Shown here: piece after piece, positions 7,424 to 16,252 of the stretch
How the letters are laid out: every line of letters starts with the position of its first letter
Position numbering within the stretch: position 1 is the stretch's first letter
DNA from: MWCR01 sp049325475
Lineage (GTDB): Bacteria; Patescibacteriota; Patescibacteriia; 2-12-FULL-60-25
Assembly (NCBI GenBank): GCA_049325475.1
Contig: JBMOLN010000006.1
Location: 1 to 58,757 of the forward strand
Direction of reading: 5' to 3'
DNA: 58,757 bases
The notes under the pieces: generated by a model
What the model was told of the DNA's origin: nothing
Database searches by the model: none
Seen by the model: the letters and a program-made list of their open reading frames with translations, nothing else
Translations under genes and position numbers: made by a program

Positions 7424-8682
7424 ACTGACTTGAGGCTTGCGTCGAGTTCCTTGAGTTTGGCCTCGAGTTCTGCGGCGGTGCGCTCTGCGGCTTTGCGCCG
7501 TTCATCATAACGGAGCGTGAGTTCGCCGGAAGCCTGCCGGAGGTTTTCTTGAGTTTCTTCCAGCAGGTTCTTGATATCTTTGATATCTCCTACCAGTCTG
7601 CGAACGGCAGCTTCCAACTCATCGTCTTCCATCCCGGGATAGGGATTTTCTTCTGAAGATTTGGATTCTTTTTTGCTTTTTGGCGGCTGGGGAGCGGAGG
7701 GTATTTCGGGCATGGGCTTCTCATTGTCATGCTCGGTGTGCGGTTTTACTTCGTCATCCACGGGCGGCTCGGGTGGCGGCAAGGTTTGTGCCGCCGGTTC
7801 TTCCGCTGCTTGCTGAGCGGCCGGTTCTTGTGCGACAAGTGCAGGAACAGGCTTTGACGGCGGAGGCGGCGGTTCGGGCAGGTAAGGCTCGTCGCAGGTT
7901 GATACCCGGTTGGGATCATTCTTATCCGCGAAACAGTATGCCTCGAAGCCCGGATAGGCGATCAGATAGAAATATACCTTGCCTGAATACTTAGCCCGTT
8001 CGGCCGAGTTGTTGGTGTTGACATCCGGATTGGACATCAAGATACCCCAGTTTCTGGTAACGCGCTTTTCTCCTGCCGCGGGTGGATCTGTTCGATAACC
8101 GAAAAGCATGACGTTAGCCGAACTGGCATTGATTTCCGGATTCTGGAGATTCACCCAGACGGCGATTTGTTTGCGGCAATTGGCCTGCCTGAGCATGTGT
8201 GAAGGTAAGCACTGGACGCTGCGAATGGCTTGGATCCATGCGGACTTTACAATCTCAACCGGCCGTTTTTTGATCGGTACAACCAGGAAGGATCCCGGAT
8301 GCCGGATCATGCGATAGGTGTTATGACCATTGCCGGATTCACCCACCAGGTCGAGAATGTTGACAGCAATGAAACGTTCGATGACACCTTCGAGTTCGTC
8401 CGGCTTAAACATATCTTTTTTGGGATTCCATTTGCCAAGCATGGCATCTTCAGTTTTGGGAATGGGGATGCGGATTTCTCCCGCATCGCTGATTTTGATG
8501 CTTGCAAGCAGCGCCTCCCATACAAATTTCTCCTGAGGAGTAAGGAAAAGTACGTACTGCTTTTCGGCGGCGAACATGTCTTGGATGGTCATTGCGTTTC
8601 CTCGTCGTGCTAGATTGGCTCTGACGACGTCCTTCACTTGGACGCGAAAACGGGAGAGGTCTTCTCTTTGTCGTGATTCCAT
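7420..8682 (-). CDS. Proline-rich cytoplasmic protein with C-terminal coiled coil, unknown function
   Basis: A 420-residue protein with no signal peptide or membrane segment. Residues 1-270 appear globular (an N-terminal helical region, then mixed strands with several cysteines). About 275-345 is a low-complexity linker rich in P, A, E and K (LPEPPPPPSKP...). About 350-420 is a charged coiled coil (DIKDIKNLLEETQENLRQASGELTLRYDERRKAAERTAAELEAKL). Unlike most neighbours it has a canonical promoter (TTGACA, 17 bases, TATATT) and a Shine-Dalgarno-like GAAAGGATAA before the ATG. Its codon use is richer in G/C. The fold is not recognised. The composition may mean horizontal origin or high expression. 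Confidence 0.75.
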   Translation of the reverse strand: MESRQREDLSRFRVQVKDVVRANLARRGNAMTIQDMFAAEKQYVLFLTPQEKFVWEALLASIKISDAGEIRIPIPKTEDAMLGKWNPKKDMFKPDELEGVIERFIAVNILDLVGESGNGHNTYRMIRHPGSFLVVPIKKRPVEIVKSAWIQAIRSVQCLPSHMLRQANCRKQIAVWVNLQNPEINASSANVMLFGYRTDPPAAGEKRVTRNWGILMSNPDVNTNNSAERAKYSGKVYFYLIAYPGFEAYCFADKNDPNRVSTCDEPYLPEPPPPPSKPVPALVAQEPAAQQAAEEPAAQTLPPPEPPVDDEVKPHTEHDNEKPMPEIPSAPQPPKSKKESKSSEENPYPGMEDDELEAAVRRLVGDIKDIKNLLEETQENLRQASGELTLRYDERRKAAERTAAELEAKLKELDASLKSV

Positions 8683-8710
8683 GATTTATCCTTTCAAAGG
8701 TCGATAGCTG

Positions 8711-8739
8711 AATATAGCTTGTTTTAGCGAAATTGTCAA
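8711..8739 (-). promoter_or_regulatory. Sigma70 promoter of the proline-rich protein gene
   Basis: Minus strand TTGACA (8739-8734), 17-base spacer, TATATT (8716-8711), followed by a leader of about 22-25 bases with GAAAGGATAA ahead of the ATG at 8682. Confidence 0.85.
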
Positions 8740-8744
8740 GATAC

Positions 8745-8818
8745 CCTCACCCCCAACCCCTCTCCCGCTCTACCGCTTCGCGTAAAGCTTCGTGGCACAG
8801 GGCAAGAGAGGGGTGCAT
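8745..8818. repeat. CACCCC..AACCCCTCTC palindromic repeat with nested hairpin
   Basis: Arms CCCCTCTC (8756 on) and GAGAGGGG (near 8808) enclose a nested unit, TACCGCTTCGCGTAAAGCTTCGTGG. That unit resembles the TTCGCTGAAGCT-core hairpins at 30349 and 40700. Relatives of the outer arms close the window at 58631-58734. Confidence 0.65.
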
Positions 8819-8894
8819 ACCGCCGAATTGTAATTTTTTTAATAATATAAGGGTTTTTTGCAAATTTTATTGCGGGGCGAGGGCGATTGAGATA

Positions 8895-9000
8895 ACCTAT
8901 TAGGTAATCCCGTATTGCCGTAATCCCGTATTGCCGTAATCCCGTTTATAACGAGTTATGCTCTGGGCTACCGGTTAACGGGTCAGCTGGTTAACTTAGT
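8895..9000. repeat. Short-period repeat tract upstream of recG
   Basis: Three copies of GTAATCCCGTATTGCC (16-base period, two 8-base halves) are followed by GGTTAAC-type words. No clear promoter is visible in the rest of the 320-base gap. Confidence 0.6.
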
Positions 9001-9003
9001 ATT

Positions 9004-11085
9004 ATGTTAAGTTGGAATGATCCGGTCAGTTATATTCATGATTTATCCGCTCAACAGCGGCGGGTTTTGAAAAAGCTGGAAGTTGAGACTGTTGGTGAGT
9101 TATTGAGCATCTTGCCAAGAAGATATGATGATTATACAAATGTGGTAAAGATTGCGGATATTCCCATCGGTGAGTCGGTGACGATCCGCGCCCGTGTTAA
9201 ACAATTAAAAAAGATTCCGACTTTTCGTAAAAGATTTGCGATGATCAGGGGTTTGCTCGAGGATGATACGGGATCTATTGCCATCACATGGTTTAATCAA
9301 CCGTGGATGCTGGAGCAAATAAAGGCCGGGGACGAATTGTTTGTTTCGGGTACCGTAAGATATCATCCAAAGTACGGCAGGGGATTCACCAGCCCGATTT
9401 GGGAACCGGCTACGGCAGAGACTCTGGCGGCCGGGAATATTGCCCCGGTTTATCCTTTAATGGGGCAGGTGACGCAAAAGACGTTGAGAAAAATCATGAA
9501 AGCGGCTTTGGATGATTTGGATGCGGCGCCGGACATTATTCCAAAGGAGATTTTACATAATGCGAATCAGCCCAAATTGATTGATGCGATAGGGTATGCG
9601 CATAAACCCGAATATGTGGAACAGACTAAGATCGGCAGGCAGAGATTTGCGTTTGAGGAAGTATTTTTATATCAGCTGGCTTTGAGGTTGGCGCGTCTGA
9701 AGGCGGATAGAAGCGGGGGAATAAAAATCGAATTTGATGAGAAATTCGCCAAGATTTTTGCCAAGGCATTGCCGTTTGAATTAATCGCGGATCAAAAGCG
9801 CGCGGTTTGGGCTGTGGTGCAAGACATGGAAAAAGAGAGGCCTATGCGGCGTTTGCTGCAAGGAGATGTGGGTTCGGGTAAAACAGTTGTAGCGGCTTTT
9901 TGCGCGGCATTGGTTAGCCGCGCAGGGTATTCGGTTGCCATGATGGCGCCGACCGAGATTTTAGCCAAGCAACATGCGGTGACTTTGAACCGGTTTTTAT
10001 CACCGATGCATATTTCCGTGGTGCTGGTGACATCGTCATCGCGAATCCTTTATGAAGGCGGGGAAGAGATTAAACTCAAACCCTTGGAAGTTAAAGATCG
10101 TTTAGCAAAAGGACGTATAGTTGCCGTGGGAACGCATGCTTTGCTCGCGCGCGGGCAGTGCCCGCCGGATTTGGCGCTGGCCATTGTGGACGAACAGCAT
10201 AGGTTTGGTGTGGCGCAGAGGGAGGCGCTGACTGTATTGGAACGCCCGGACAGCAAGGTCCCGCATTTGCTTTCCATGACAGCCACGCCCATTCCCAGAT
10301 CGCTGGCGCTGACTTTTTTGGGGGACTTGGATGTTTCAATAATCAAAACCAAACCGGCCGGCCGCAAGCCGATTACAACCCGTCTGTTTGTCGGTGATGT
10401 GGGCAGAAAGATGGCTTACCGGGCAATTATGGACGCGGCATTGCGTAAAGAGCAGGCTTTTATTGTTTGCCCGCTTATCGATCAGTCGGATAAATTGGGA
10501 GTTAAAAGCGTGGAGCAGGAAATTAAAAGATTAAAGAGCGGGCCGTTAAAATCGCTTAGGCTTTTGGCTTTACATGGCGGAATGTCGGCTGCGGACAAAG
10601 ACGAGGCCATGCTAAAATTTAAAAATAAAGAGGCGGATGTGCTCATCGCCACGACTGTGGTGGAGGTTGGCGTGGATATTCCCTCGGCTACGGTTATGGC
10701 AATCGAAAGCGCGGAAAGGTTTGGCTTGGCGCAGCTGCATCAACTTCGCGGGCGCATCGGCAGATCGGATTTGCAGTGTACTTGTTATTTGATTGCCACG
10801 GATGACAGTGTGAATATCGATAGATTGCGCATCATGGAAAAGACGAATGACGGATTTTTAATTGCCGAGGAAGATTTAAAAAACCGCGGGTCCGGGAATG
10901 TTTTGTCTACGCAACAATCGGGTAAAGCCATGTTCCGTCATGTGCGGCCATGGGAGGATATCGGGATTATGCAAAAAGCCCGCGATGAAGCGGAGAAGTT
11001 GATGGGTTTGGATCCAATGCTGGAAAATTATGCGGAGCTGAAAGCGCGGGCCGAATCTCTTACGGAGACGGAGCATGCTGAATAA
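9004..11085 (+). CDS. recG: ATP-dependent DNA helicase RecG
   Basis: This 693-residue protein has the normal RecG length and order. RecG remodels stalled replication forks and Holliday junctions. An N-terminal wedge/OB domain (about 1-170, containing SVTIRARVKQ..) precedes two superfamily 2 helicase domains. Walker A GDVGSGKT lies at about residue 286, the DExH-box equivalent DEQH at about 395, motif III MTATPIPRS at about 424 and motif VI QLRGRIGRS at about 579. The TTVVEVGVDIPSATVM segment and the C-terminal TRG-like region are intact. The start MLSWNDPVSYIHDLS gives the usual RecG N-terminus. It is convergent with radA, and a repeat tract with a stable hairpin lies between them. Confidence 0.95.
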   Translation: MLSWNDPVSYIHDLSAQQRRVLKKLEVETVGELLSILPRRYDDYTNVVKIADIPIGESVTIRARVKQLKKIPTFRKRFAMIRGLLEDDTGSIAITWFNQPWMLEQIKAGDELFVSGTVRYHPKYGRGFTSPIWEPATAETLAAGNIAPVYPLMGQVTQKTLRKIMKAALDDLDAAPDIIPKEILHNANQPKLIDAIGYAHKPEYVEQTKIGRQRFAFEEVFLYQLALRLARLKADRSGGIKIEFDEKFAKIFAKALPFELIADQKRAVWAVVQDMEKERPMRRLLQGDVGSGKTVVAAFCAALVSRAGYSVAMMAPTEILAKQHAVTLNRFLSPMHISVVLVTSSSRILYEGGEEIKLKPLEVKDRLAKGRIVAVGTHALLARGQCPPDLALAIVDEQHRFGVAQREALTVLERPDSKVPHLLSMTATPIPRSLALTFLGDLDVSIIKTKPAGRKPITTRLFVGDVGRKMAYRAIMDAALRKEQAFIVCPLIDQSDKLGVKSVEQEIKRLKSGPLKSLRLLALHGGMSAADKDEAMLKFKNKEADVLIATTVVEVGVDIPSATVMAIESAERFGLAQLHQLRGRIGRSDLQCTCYLIATDDSVNIDRLRIMEKTNDGFLIAEEDLKNRGSGNVLSTQQSGKAMFRHVRPWEDIGIMQKARDEAEKLMGLDPMLENYAELKARAESLTETEHAE

Positions 11086-11086
11086 T

Positions 11087-11275
11087 GCATGGTGTATAGT
11101 GCATGGTGTATAGTATTGAACCACGAATACCGAACCACGAACCACGAACCACGAACCACACTGAATGAATGAATGAAATCGAGCTCAGCTCGATGAAAAA
11201 AGGAAAAAATGAAAGGACGGGAGCGTACATCGTACATTGTACCTCGTACTTCGTATTATGATTAAAGAATGAAAC
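11087..11275. repeat. 7-base-period repeat tract between recG and radA
   Basis: Successive families: GTGCATG/GTGTATA units, GAACCAC units, GAATGAAT units, a palindrome ATCGAGCT-C-AGCTCGAT (about 11177-11193), then CGTACAT/CGTACTT units. Most units are seven bases. Confidence 0.8.
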
Positions 11276-11318
11276 CCATCCATGCGTCAGGGTCTGCGAG
11301 GATGAAAGTGAAAACTGT

Positions 11319-11358
11319 AAACTACAAAGAGTTGGCCGAGTCAAGCTCTTTGTAGTTT
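11319..11358. terminator. Convergent-gene terminator-like hairpin
   Basis: A 13-bp perfect stem (AAACTACAAAGAG with CTCTTTGTAGTTT) and a 14-base loop between the ends of recG and radA. AAACTGTAAACTA words of the same family recur after pheT near 35938. Confidence 0.65.
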
Positions 11359-11379
11359 ATACTTTGCAGTTTAGCGAGG

Positions 11380-12744
11380 TTAGTTAAGCGCTTCGCTGAT
11401 TGTTTTTGCTTGCATTAGTTTAATCCCTTCGGGGGTTTTTAGGTTTTTAAGTGGAGGACAAATTATTGTCGTGAAGCCCATGCGGGCGAGCTCTTTGATG
11501 CGAAGTTCGGGGAGGGCTACAGGGCGGAGTTCGCCGGTGAGGCCTAGCTCGCCGAAGTAGGCGGTTTTGGGGTCTAAAGCTTGGTTTTTTACGGCGCTGG
11601 AGATCGCGGCCGCAAGGGCGAGGTCGGCGGCCGTGTCGCGGACCGGGAAGCCGCCGGCCGCATTGGCATAAACGTCTTTGTCGTAGACTTTGAGGCCGGC
11701 ATGGCGAGTAAGCACGGCCAGGAGCATATTGAGGCGAGTGCTGTCCAAGCCGGTTGCTTTGCGAGTTGGCTGGCTGTAGCCGGCCGGGGTGACGAGCGCT
11801 TGAAGCTCGACGAGCAGTGGACGGCGACCTTCCAGTACACAGCCTATTGCTGAACCAGGAACTGTTGCGGGCCGGTTTTGCATCATGGCGCCGGAGGGAT
11901 CTTCCACGATTTTTAAGCCGCTCTCTGTCATATCCAATAAAACTGTTTCATCAGTAGAGCCAAAGCGGTGCTTGATTACACGCAAGATGCGGTAACGATG
12001 CATTCTTTCACCTTCCAAACTCAAAACCGTGTCCACAACGTGTTCCAAAACGCGAGGGCCGGCAATATCACCGTCTTTGGTGACTTGGCCGACCAAAAAG
12101 ATTGGTACGCCGGTTTTTTTAGCGGCCGCGGTTAAGATCGCTGCGCCGGCTTTGACCTGGGTGATATTGCCGGCTTCGCCGGAAGCTTGTTCGGTTTTTA
12201 CCGACTGAATAGAATCGATAATTGCCAGCGCGGGTTTTTCGGTTTCAATTGTGGCAGAAATCACATCAGCGTTGGTATCTTCTAAAAAGAAAAGATTGGC
12301 CGGCAGTTCATCGCGCAACCTTTTAAATCTTAAATTTATTTGAGCAGGAGATTCTTCGCCCGTGACGTAGATGATTTTTTTGCCGGCAGAAGCCATGGTC
12401 AAAGCCAGCTCGCTTAAGAGTGTGGATTTGCCCATGCCGGGTTCGCCGGCTATCAAACTGACTGATCCCGCAACTAAATTTCCAAGAACTTGGTCGATGG
12501 CCACCAGGCCTGTGGCCATCGAACTACGAACCTCGAATCCCGAACCACGATTCGGAATCTGATTAAAGGAAGTTAATTTGGCGGGGGCTGTTTTAGTAGC
12601 AGGATTTTCAGGATTTACTTGATTGGGAAGGATTGATTCCTTGCTGACCGTGCCCCAAGCACCGCAAGATTCACAACGGCCGCTCCATTTGGGGAATTGG
12701 GCATCGCAATTTGAGCAAGTATGAACTGCAAGGGGTTTTGGCAT
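11380..12744 (-). CDS. radA: DNA repair protein RadA (Sms)
   Basis: 454 residues. RadA is a hexameric RecA-like helicase that promotes branch migration in recombination. The N-terminal zinc ribbon has C10-x2-C13 and C24-x2-C27. Walker A GEPGMGKST lies near 99, the RadA-specific KNRFG motif appears as KHRFG near 257, and a Lon-protease-like C-terminal domain follows. A TTG nine bases upstream is in frame, but the ATG at 12744 gives the standard MPKP..CSNC start. Residues about 65-76 (NRGSGFEVRSSM) are encoded by five 7-base units and look like an in-frame insertion into the linker before the ATPase core. The rest of the protein is uninterrupted, so it is probably functional. Confidence 0.95.
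   Translation of the reverse strand: MPKPLAVHTCSNCDAQFPKWSGRCESCGAWGTVSKESILPNQVNPENPATKTAPAKLTSFNQIPNRGSGFEVRSSMATGLVAIDQVLGNLVAGSVSLIAGEPGMGKSTLLSELALTMASAGKKIIYVTGEESPAQINLRFKRLRDELPANLFFLEDTNADVISATIETEKPALAIIDSIQSVKTEQASGEAGNITQVKAGAAILTAAAKKTGVPIFLVGQVTKDGDIAGPRVLEHVVDTVLSLEGERMHRYRILRVIKHRFGSTDETVLLDMTESGLKIVEDPSGAMMQNRPATVPGSAIGCVLEGRRPLLVELQALVTPAGYSQPTRKATGLDSTRLNMLLAVLTRHAGLKVYDKDVYANAAGGFPVRDTAADLALAAAISSAVKNQALDPKTAYFGELGLTGELRPVALPELRIKELARMGFTTIICPPLKNLKTPEGIKLMQAKTISEALN
12517..12551 (-). repeat. 7-base repeat tract inside radA
   Basis: On the coding strand five units: ATCGTGG, TTCGGGA, TTCGAGG, TTCGTAG, TTCGATG. The tract has the same form as intergenic tracts such as 32735-32765 and keeps the radA frame open. 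Confidence 0.85.
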
Positions 12745-12806
12745 ATATATCAAATTCTACAGATGCGGTGCAGTTTATTCAACTGTCCGCATCCATGAGA
12801 ATGTGG

Positions 12807-12812
12807 TATTAT
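12807..12812 (+). promoter_or_regulatory. -10 box deciding the start of the 684-residue gene
   Basis: TATTAT preceded by TGTGG, 12 bases before the ATG at 12825. It lies downstream of the earlier in-frame TTG and ATG candidates, so those could not be translated from this transcript. Confidence 0.5.
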
Positions 12813-12824
12813 TTTAGTTGGTTT

Positions 12825-14879
12825 ATGCGGACCGGATTTATTAAGATTACTGTATTTTTAGCAATGTTATTGTTGCCAATGGAAGTATTGGCGCTTACCT
12901 TTAATTGTTGCAATTGCAAGACCGAGAGCAAAGCGGCAAAACTAAAAGAATTTTGCGCTTTGATTCCCAATACCAAAGATTGCGCTTTTGCGGCCGCTGA
13001 AATAAACAAACAGACCGGAAATAAGTTTTCTTTAACTTGCGATAATTTATCTTACAGCCTTTGTACCAAAATTGAAGAAAAAAAATCAGGTAAATGCGTT
13101 AATGATCCGGAGGCTTATGACAAAATCAATGAAAGTTATATAACTTTAAAAGATGCGGAGGGGGGAGTAAAAGCGACAGGCACGGCGCCGACTCTTGGCG
13201 TGAGTATTCCGGGAGTGCAATTCCCCAGTTCTTTAACCATAAAAGATAATAGAATTCAGATACCGTATTTGGCTATTTATGTTTCCGCGCTTCATAAATA
13301 TCTGGTGGGCGCGGGTTTGATTGCTGCCGCTTTGATGATAATTTACGGCGGGTTTTTATATTTATTGTCTAGTACCGGGGCAAAGGTGCGCGAGGGAAAA
13401 GAAGTAATTAAAGATTCTTTGGCCGGTTTGGCGATTATTTTATTCAGCGTTGTAATGTTGGGCAATATAAATCCTAATACAGTGACATCCGGGGCTTTGC
13501 AATTGACGGTCGTTAAGGCTCCAAGTACTCCGGAGAATGTTGATGAAGCCCGCAAGATGGTTGAAGATGCGGCCAAGATTCGGTGGGCGGACGAGGGTAT
13601 TGTAAAGGATGATTATGCGGAAGGGGAAGTTGATTCCGTGTATAGACCGGAGGATGATATTTCAAGAGATGGCGTTGGCAGGCCGGTGGTGCAGGAGTGC
13701 CCCGGTGATATGGTGCCCATACCCTATGTTCCGGGCTGGAAAGTTCAGGGTAAAGGAAATGCCGTGGATATTTCATCTTTTTGCATGGATAAATTTGAAG
13801 CGCCCAATATAGGCCCCACGGGCAATAACGCGGGCAGGAAACCTTATTATGGAGTTATTCCCATTGAAGCGGCTTGGTGGTGCGATCAGAGAAATAAAAG
13901 GCTTTGCACTTATAATGAATGGATAAGAGCATGTTTGGGTCCGCAAGGAACTAATACTTATGGATACGGGCCTGTTTTTCGTTCGGGATCGCAATTTTAC
14001 AAAATAAATCCCAGAGCGGCCAAACCCGCGGATGCAATTAGAAACGAGGAACGCGCTCCGTGTAATTATGATTCTGATAACCCTCATTATTCTCAGGATA
14101 TTGCCGAAAGAGACAAGAGAATAGGAGGAAAAAATAAAGACGGAACCGTAGGTTTTGGTTTGTTTTATCCGACAATTGCCGATGGCAGTATATTAACTCC
14201 GGAATCAGAGAATAGCGCATTGGCCAATGAAACATATTCCAAAGCGTATTATGCTTTAAAAGAGTGGCTGGATTCGATTAATGTTATGGTTGAGCCAAGC
14301 GGTTCAAGAATAGAATGCAGAACCGCAGAGGGTGTTTATGATATGCCGGGGAATGTGGCGGAGATAGTTTTAAGATCGCCCGCGACTGAACCGGATAAGT
14401 TTAAGAACATGCCAATTACTCAATTGGAGTCTTATGATGGATCAACTAAAAACAGCGACAGTCCTTATCAATGGCTTAATTTTTATTGGTCGCCTGTAGC
14501 CCATCTTGGAGAAAAAGGTGCGGGATTGGTTGCGCTGCCCGTTTGCACATATGGAGCGGGGAGCACTCATGTAATGGCTTGGCGGGCTTTTGAAAACGGT
14601 TTCAGATGTTGTGTTGATTGGGAAACGGAGGAAGAATCCAGAAGAAAGGCGGAAGCAAAGGCGCTTCAAGAAGCGGCAAAAGCCGAGGAAGAAATTAAGA
14701 AACAAGCCAAGAAAGACAGAACGGATATTTGCGGTACAACAGGAGCTACGGAGGGCATGACATGTATCAAGTTAGGCAAGGATGACACAGAGGGCGGTGG
14801 TCCGGGGCAATATACTTGTTTAAAGGGATATTGCATGGCGGTTGACAGCAGCGCCAAATATTGTTGTAAGCAAAATTAA
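12825..14879 (+). CDS. Cys-rich / pilin-like membrane pair / formylglycine-enzyme-fold fusion protein
   Basis: 684 residues. A signal peptide (about 1-22) is followed by a cysteine-rich domain (about 25-100, FNCCNC..EFC..DC..C..C..C.NDP). Next come two membrane helices at about 150-215 (KYLVGAGLIAAALMIIYGGFLYLL, then DSLAGLAIILFSVVML.NINPNTV), matching the T4SS_pilin (VirB2-like) pattern of CPR bacteria. The C-terminal half is a formylglycine-generating-enzyme/sulfatase-modifying fold: RLCTYNEWIRAC, GVYDMPGNVAEIV and NGFRCC correspond to RLPTEAEWEYA, GLYDMSGNVWEW and GFRCA of the family. It ends in a basic coiled coil and a small Cys-rich tail. Start chosen from the -10 box and signal peptide. 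Two bases separate it from the next gene. Whether it has enzymatic activity cannot be judged; many such folds only bind ligands. Confidence 0.8.
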   Translation: MRTGFIKITVFLAMLLLPMEVLALTFNCCNCKTESKAAKLKEFCALIPNTKDCAFAAAEINKQTGNKFSLTCDNLSYSLCTKIEEKKSGKCVNDPEAYDKINESYITLKDAEGGVKATGTAPTLGVSIPGVQFPSSLTIKDNRIQIPYLAIYVSALHKYLVGAGLIAAALMIIYGGFLYLLSSTGAKVREGKEVIKDSLAGLAIILFSVVMLGNINPNTVTSGALQLTVVKAPSTPENVDEARKMVEDAAKIRWADEGIVKDDYAEGEVDSVYRPEDDISRDGVGRPVVQECPGDMVPIPYVPGWKVQGKGNAVDISSFCMDKFEAPNIGPTGNNAGRKPYYGVIPIEAAWWCDQRNKRLCTYNEWIRACLGPQGTNTYGYGPVFRSGSQFYKINPRAAKPADAIRNEERAPCNYDSDNPHYSQDIAERDKRIGGKNKDGTVGFGLFYPTIADGSILTPESENSALANETYSKAYYALKEWLDSINVMVEPSGSRIECRTAEGVYDMPGNVAEIVLRSPATEPDKFKNMPITQLESYDGSTKNSDSPYQWLNFYWSPVAHLGEKGAGLVALPVCTYGAGSTHVMAWRAFENGFRCCVDWETEEESRRKAEAKALQEAAKAEEEIKKQAKKDRTDICGTTGATEGMTCIKLGKDDTEGGGPGQYTCLKGYCMAVDSSAKYCCKQN

Positions 14880-14881
14880 TT

Positions 14882-16159
14882 ATGCTCAGAAATTTATTTG
14901 ATAAAGTTATTGGCATAATACCGCGAAAAATAAGCAAAGTTTTTTTATTTGCTGTCGCATTCGCGTTGTTCGTTTTTATTCATCAGTCTTCATTGGCTTT
15001 CGCAAAAGAGAGAACATACATAAAACCGAATTTAAACGTACCGATTCCGGGTTTGAATTTTGATAATCATCCCGTAGCGTATAACGGAGATGTTTTATCC
15101 ATACCTTTTTTAGCCGCTTATATTTCCGTATTTTTTAAGTACATGGTTGGAGCAGGTTTGATTGCGACGGCTCTTATGATAGTTTACGGCGGTTTTTTGT
15201 ATTTACTGGGGTCAACCGGAATGCAGGTCCAGGATGCCAAAGAAAAAATAAAAGACGCGGTGATCGGTTTGACAATATTATTAGGCGCTTATTTGATTTT
15301 GTATAATATAAATCCCAATACATTAACCTTGCGCAGTTTGGAGATAAAAGAGGTTGCTACGTCAGAAGATCTTTATAACGTGACAGCTAAGGCGACCGGT
15401 TCAACGGGACCTATGGGTATCGGAGCGGGCGATACAAGGCTTCCCAGCGAAGTCGACCCCGAAGCTTCGCGTGTTAAGCCCGTAGTTTCGGGAAAGTGCA
15501 GGGCTATTATGGCAGTTGAAAAAGATAAACTTTATTCGCATGTCATTTCGCAGGTTAGAGGGCAGGAATTCGGCAATAGAATCAGGCAGGTGGCGGAAAT
15601 TTTACGAGATTGCCATATAAATTTGGGCCACTGTGGCATGGTGGCGGAAAAAGCGTGGCGTTTAGCCGGAGCCGGCTCTGAAGAATGCGCCATTAAAATT
15701 ACTCCGGAAAATAAGAAAAAATGCAGTTTATTCAAAATGTTTGGAGCGGCTCCGAAGTTAACAGAGATATCTACATCCGGCTTGGTTTGCGATAACAAAG
15801 CCTGCGCGGCCAAACCGGAGTGCAAAAAAACTAAAGGCGAGGCTATAACGTTTGTCAGAAATGAGATGGCAGGCCAAAATCCGGGTTATCCCGGGAGTTT
15901 GAAAGAATTATTAAAACCCGGTGATTGGCTGTATTTTTATTCAGCGAATTCGGAATGCAATGGATTGCATTCGGTTGTTTTTTTGGGTTGGCATGAGAGT
16001 AAACCCGGGATCGCTTGGTGTTTTGAGGGTTCTGTTAAGGATTTGCCGGCAATCAAGCAACGGTGTTTGGGCAATGGCTGCGGCAGCTGGAGCGGCGGTG
16101 CGTATCCGGTAATCAGAATACACAGGCCTAGGGATATTAGACCCAATCAGTATCAATGA
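14882..16159 (+). CDS. Pilin-like membrane pair fused to an NlpC/P60-like cysteine peptidase domain
   Basis: 425 residues, in operon with the preceding gene (gap of two bases). After a signal peptide (about 15-40) comes the proximal motif VPIPGLNFDNHPVAYNG. The same two-helix module as its neighbour follows at about 78-143 (FKYMVGAGLIATALMIVYGGFLYLL..DAVIGLTILLGAYLILYNINPNTLT). The C-terminal 230 residues have a Cys at the start of a helix (GHCGMVAEKAW), a KPGDWLYFYS turn and LHSVVFLGW. These sit where the Cys and His of NlpC/P60 or CHAP peptidases would be, so a peptidoglycan-cleaving role is inferred. Eight or more further cysteines suggest disulfides outside the cell. The domain call is by motif only. 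Confidence 0.7.
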   Translation: MLRNLFDKVIGIIPRKISKVFLFAVAFALFVFIHQSSLAFAKERTYIKPNLNVPIPGLNFDNHPVAYNGDVLSIPFLAAYISVFFKYMVGAGLIATALMIVYGGFLYLLGSTGMQVQDAKEKIKDAVIGLTILLGAYLILYNINPNTLTLRSLEIKEVATSEDLYNVTAKATGSTGPMGIGAGDTRLPSEVDPEASRVKPVVSGKCRAIMAVEKDKLYSHVISQVRGQEFGNRIRQVAEILRDCHINLGHCGMVAEKAWRLAGAGSEECAIKITPENKKKCSLFKMFGAAPKLTEISTSGLVCDNKACAAKPECKKTKGEAITFVRNEMAGQNPGYPGSLKELLKPGDWLYFYSANSECNGLHSVVFLGWHESKPGIAWCFEGSVKDLPAIKQRCLGNGCGSWSGGAYPVIRIHRPRDIRPNQYQ

Positions 16160-16252
16160 TACTATTTAATATTCTGTAACTGATGATGTGAGTTTTGCGT
16201 GCTCCGGCGTTTTTACAACTCAAGTCGAGTGTTCACGTCGGGATTCTGATGT

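Noticed and set aside
9004..9006. Frameshifts or truncation in recG, radA, pmm or pheT caused by repeats
   Set aside because: All motifs and full family lengths are present; the repeat insertions keep the frame.
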